Source: Rotaria sordida (Eukaryota > Rotifera > Eurotatoria > Philodinida > Philodinidae). Taken from it: DNA of 64,000 bases. How positions within the stretch are numbered: the stretch's first letter is position 1; the number at the start of each line of letters is the position of its first letter. The notes beneath the pieces were generated by a model, which had not been told where the DNA came from, did not search any database, and worked only from the letters and a program-made list of their open reading frames with translations. Below are positions 60,697 to 64,000 of this stretch, one piece after another. Location: positions 186,001-250,000 of the forward strand of contig CAJNOL010000063.1 in NCBI GenBank assembly GCA_905250125.1, written 5' to 3'. The position numbers were made by a program, and so were the translations under genes.

Positions 60697-60894
60697 CTAT
60701 AGTCGAAATTTTTATCGTTTAGTTATCGAAAATGAACTAAAAGAATGATAATATCATTCACAGGATTGACCCAAGACCCTCATCTGTATTTTGGAGTAAA
60801 GCAATGCCATCTTTTCGCCATAGTAATTACTTTTATTTATTGGATACTCTTATAGTGGCGGATTTTTCTATATTAGTGTACTTTTGTCTCAGTC

Positions 60895-61929
60895 ATGAAA
60901 CTAAAGGAATTCATTGTACAAAATTTTCTTTCTGCAATGTCTCTTGAACTACACCAGCGATACAAACGCATATTTCTGGCAAAACATAAATAAGGACCTA
61001 AATTCGGTATTAATTATATTGCACAATTGATGAACTGTAAACGATCAATAGTCATTCGTTGGCTAAAACGGTGGAATCAAACGAAGATCTTAGTGATCAA
61101 GGAAGATCAGGAAGACCACAATAAACAACAACACAACAAAATAAAAATATTATCGACGTAGTTACACAAGATACAGATGAAGGATTATCCACTGAGCAAA
61201 TACGAGAACAAGTGCAAGATGATGGTATCAATGTTAATGCACAACAATACGTTGACAACTGAAAGAAGCAGGTTTCAAATACTCGAAACCTCTTCTAACT
61301 GAACAGCATCAGAAAAAACATTTAGCATGGGCCAAGTCATTAGTAAATTATAATTGGAATCAGGTGATTGGAAGTGATGGAACGATGTTCCGTCTTCATG
61401 ATATTAAAAGGTTCTATTGGCAGCGTTCAGGTGAACGCAAAGTCTGCCGAAAAATTAGGTGCATAATCAAACTGAATGCATGGTGTTGTTTATTTTCGAC
61501 CGATTTCGGACGAATCGTTTGCTTTAAAAACGACTTGACAAGCGCTTTTTTATGTAATAATATCTATCGAAATGTTCTTCTCTCTACAGCACGTGAACAT
61601 TTCGGCCGTAGTCGACATTAGTTGTTGATAGAGCATAATGATCCTAAACATCGATCAAGATTTAGCGTAAAGTGGAAGAAAGATCATTTCGTCAACACAT
61701 TACCTTGGCCATCGATGAGTCAGGATATGAATCCGGTTGAGAACTTGTGGTCTTTACTAAAGATCAAAGTTGCTCAACGTCGACCTACAACAGTCAAAGG
61801 ACTAGAAAGAGCGATAAAAAAAAAGAATGGAATAATTTTCCCCAAGAATTAGCATCAAATCTTACGGATAGTATGGTAATACGTGTTGAAAGTCTCATCG
61901 AGGCCAATGGTGATTACATCATGTATTGA
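60895..61929 (+). pseudogene. Broken Tc1-type transposase
   Basis: Starts ATGAAACTAAAGGAATTC and ends with TGA at 61929; an intact version would be about 345 residues. The N-terminal helix-turn-helix part is seen as INYIAQLMNCKRSIVIRWLK and the GRSGRP hook; the catalytic part includes GSDGTMFRLHD (first Asp kept; the usual W-S-D-E reads G-S-D-G), LIEHNDPKHRS (the usual second catalytic Asp of DNDPKH is His) and DMNPVENLWSLLK with the third acidic residue Glu, 34 residues on, the DD34E spacing. There are several stops and frame changes, the first after KHK near 60991. With a lost catalytic Asp and a split frame it cannot act. Confidence 0.9.
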
Positions 61930-62090
61930 GATATATGATTTCATACTAATAAAGAAAATTGAACATAGCAAGTGTTTAGCCTTGCTAATTGCAGCACTAC
62001 AAAAGATCATGATTTTCAACGCTGTTTTATCGTCGAATATTTCTTTTGCCATTGTGATTTGATCGATAGTGTTTCACCACTGAGACTTGA

Positions 62091-62912
62091 ATGAAGCACT
62101 TAACAATCTGAGTAGCAAATGATAAAAATGTGTTACTTATAAAATGAGAAAGCACGTTTCATTGGATATTTCTGAGGCGTTCTGAATTTAGTGAAAGTTG
62201 AAGAAAATAAAAAATAAGGAATTTGCGTAATCTTTAGAAGTTAATGTTATTTTTTTTATTTTGAAACGAAAAATGGTCGTAAACAAAACTTATAGTGTTT
62301 TTCTTTTAGTTGATGAAATCAAAGTCATATTTTTTATGCAATAGGTAGTTCTGATGGTGACCTACTTATGCTACAAAGAGCAGCTCGAAATACTTTTATT
62401 TAACGATTTCCGGAACTTGTCAAATTTAAGTACAAAATGTTATAAATCTTCATTTTCCTGCTAGTTGTGATTCTGAAAATTTTAGAGAAGAATTGTATAG
62501 AGTATAGCATTTTGTGATACAATTTTCAAAGCAAATAATTGAGCCTAGCCCGAGATTCAAGTCAAAATCAGTAGGTTGATGACAGTTCAGTTTCAATAAG
62601 TTGATGAAGAATGTGATTCATAACTTAACGACGGAACATTCATTTGCATTGAAAATTTAACTGAGAAGAGAACAAAACGTGAGCTTTCCAATGATGAGTT
62701 CAACATCATTGAATCTCTCTTCTAACTCGAGATATCACCACATGAAAATATACTTGATGTTGATCTTATATTTCAGCCTTATCAAGGTGGTAGAGACCGA
62801 ACTCTTGTCTACGATCAGAATTCATCGAGTTCTACTTGTGGCTAAAGTTTCAGGGTGAATAGCTACTATTTAGGTACATTTTGACTAGCTGCAGGACTTT
62901 TGTCCAGGGCTG
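62091..62912 (-). repeat. Right terminal inverted repeat of the Tc1-like element
   Basis: Reverse complement of 59875-60696, same length, followed by TA at 62913-62914. Confidence 0.9.
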
Positions 62913-63077
62913 TATTTATTGTTTATTGAATGATTTTCTAATGTTATCTTTTACAAAATTAAGAGTTTTATTATTTTATAAATCAAAGAAATTTATTTCA
63001 AAATTTAGTTGTTCTTTAGCAGATAGCGTAAAATAAAATTGGAATCATATATATTTAGTTCGATAATGAATATAAAT

Positions 63078-64000
63078 CTAATGCGCTTTAAGTTTTCGAA
63101 GAATATTAGTTGCTTTATCCAATGTTTCGGGATGCTACAATAAACGAAAAATTCTATTAAAATTTTTTATTGTTATGTCAATTTACTTTAGCAAAACAGA
63201 ATCGAATATAATTTTCTCCTAAATATTGATGATTTTTTGTATAAAAAGCTGAAACAGGAATTGCTGCAAGTTGCTAAAATAAAATTATTTTATTAATTTC
63301 TAAAAAATTTTTTAAATTAATTTACTTTTTCTTTTATTAAATATCGAATAAATTTAAAATCTTTCTTATCATTTTCATCTGATTGAAATTGTTCATCATT
63401 TACTATTCAATATATATGAAAATAATCTTTCTTAATATAGAAATAACAAAAATACGTTTTTAAAACAATACCAAATGAAGAAAAATCAGCAAGCATAAAA
63501 TATGATCCATCAGGTACAATTGGTTTCATTCCACATTCTTTTAAAACTTGAGCAAATTGATTACGTTTTTCAATAAATTCTTTTGATACTGAATTAAAAT
63601 AACATTCCGAAGAATTTAAACGTTTTAATTCATATTCAAAACAACGTGCAACAACTTCCTGAGATAATGTTGGACATAGATAAACAGTATGCTATAAAAT
63701 TATATGTATGAATTTGAAAGAAATTTTTTTTTAATATTACTTGATGAACAATTTGATTTAAACGAATAAGATTTTCTGGTCCAATTGTCCAACCTAATTT
63801 TAAACCTGTTGCTGAAAATGTTTTACCTGCACTTCCTATTGTTAATGTTCTTTGCCACATATTAGGTAATGTTCCAATACGTATATGTTTTTTATTATCA
63901 TAGGTTATCCATTCATAAACTTCATCTGATATACAAATAACATTATATTTTTGACATAAACTTGCAATATGTTCAAGTTCTTCGCGTGTAAAAACCTTCG
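63078..64000 (-). CDS. Kynurenine aminotransferase-like PLP enzyme (KYAT1/KYAT3 type), 3' part
   Basis: Class I aminotransferase, by family converting kynurenine with a 2-oxoacid to kynurenic acid, and also acting as a cysteine-conjugate beta-lyase, in cytosol or mitochondria. The gene runs off the right edge on the - strand, so the N-terminal third is missing. Visible: ISDEVYEWITYDNKKHI, WQRTLTIGSAGKTFSATGLK with the PLP lysine in SAGKTFS, the LGWTIGP segment, GSYFMLADFS, IPVSAFYTKNHQYLGENYIR with the substrate carboxylate Arg in YIRFCFAK, and the C-terminal HPETLDKATNILRKLKAH before TAG at 63080-63078. At least four short introns are evident (near 63138-63188, 63275-63325, 63405-63470 and 63692-63740). 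KYAT1 versus KYAT3 cannot be decided from this part. Confidence 0.9.

Larger units (their letters stand above)
59875..62912 (+). mobile_element. Tc1-like DNA transposon with 822-bp terminal inverted repeats
   Basis: The ends are CAGCCCTGGACAAAAGTCC and its complement GGACTTTTGTCCAGGGCTG, flanked on both sides by TA, the target of the Tc1/mariner superfamily. The terminal inverted repeats are both 822 bases and nearly identical, very long for Tc1 elements, which usually have 20-460 bases. Between them is a degenerate Tc1 transposase (60895-61929). The total length is 3038 bases. The almost identical repeats suggest a recent move or repeat conversion, while the transposase is already broken, so the copy was probably moved by an enzyme supplied elsewhere. 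Confidence 0.93.

Overview
The window reads as a very AT-rich invertebrate nuclear genome. The genes have many short introns (about 45-80 bases, GT...AG, T-rich), A/T-ending codons and animal-type genes. A degenerate hexamer array close to TGTGGG, the telomere repeat reported for bdelloid rotifers, together with a bacterial-type threonine aldolase that carries introns, makes a bdelloid rotifer (Rotaria/Adineta-like) my best guess. This is an inference; no marker gene proves it.

Layout: (1) 1-1216, 3' half of a DDX21/DDX50-like RNA helicase, + strand. (2) 3470-5949, a monocarboxylate-transporter-type MFS carrier, - strand. (3) 5950-12667, a gene desert whose core (about 6.56-10.59 kb) is extremely AT-rich and is bracketed by two direct copies of a ~270-bp repeat. 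(4) 12668-17103, a membrane-anchored aldose-1-epimerase-like protein, - strand, whose 2.9-kb first intron holds two palindromic elements. (5) 21198-26571, a cyclic-nucleotide-gated channel, - strand, with repeat-filled introns. (6) 30837-41665, a complete Dispatched-family transporter, + strand, 11 exons. (7) 43920-45125, an L-threonine aldolase, - strand. (8) 48288-53044, a CDK12/CDK13 kinase, + strand. (9) 54362-54989, a small acidic nuclear-type protein, - strand. (10) 57054-57629, a small secreted protein, - strand. (11) 59875-62912, a complete-looking but dead Tc1-like transposon with 822-bp terminal inverted repeats. (12) 63078-64000, the 3' part of a kynurenine aminotransferase, - strand.

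The genes are not an operon and share no pathway. They are housekeeping, signalling and transport genes, each with its own promoter region. For six genes (transporter, epimerase-like, Dispatched, aldolase, CDK12/13, acidic protein) I summed the exons and the reading frame closes exactly, so those models are good.

The most striking thing is non-coding: a family of palindromic (fold-back) elements of about 0.3-0.9 kb that recurs across the window. Most copies lie inside introns, and they range from almost perfect hairpins to badly decayed ones. Several shorter inverted-repeat elements, a pogo-like element with a nested MITE, and a possible tRNA-derived SINE family add to this. No rRNA, convincing tRNA, CRISPR, retrovirus-like or LTR element was seen.
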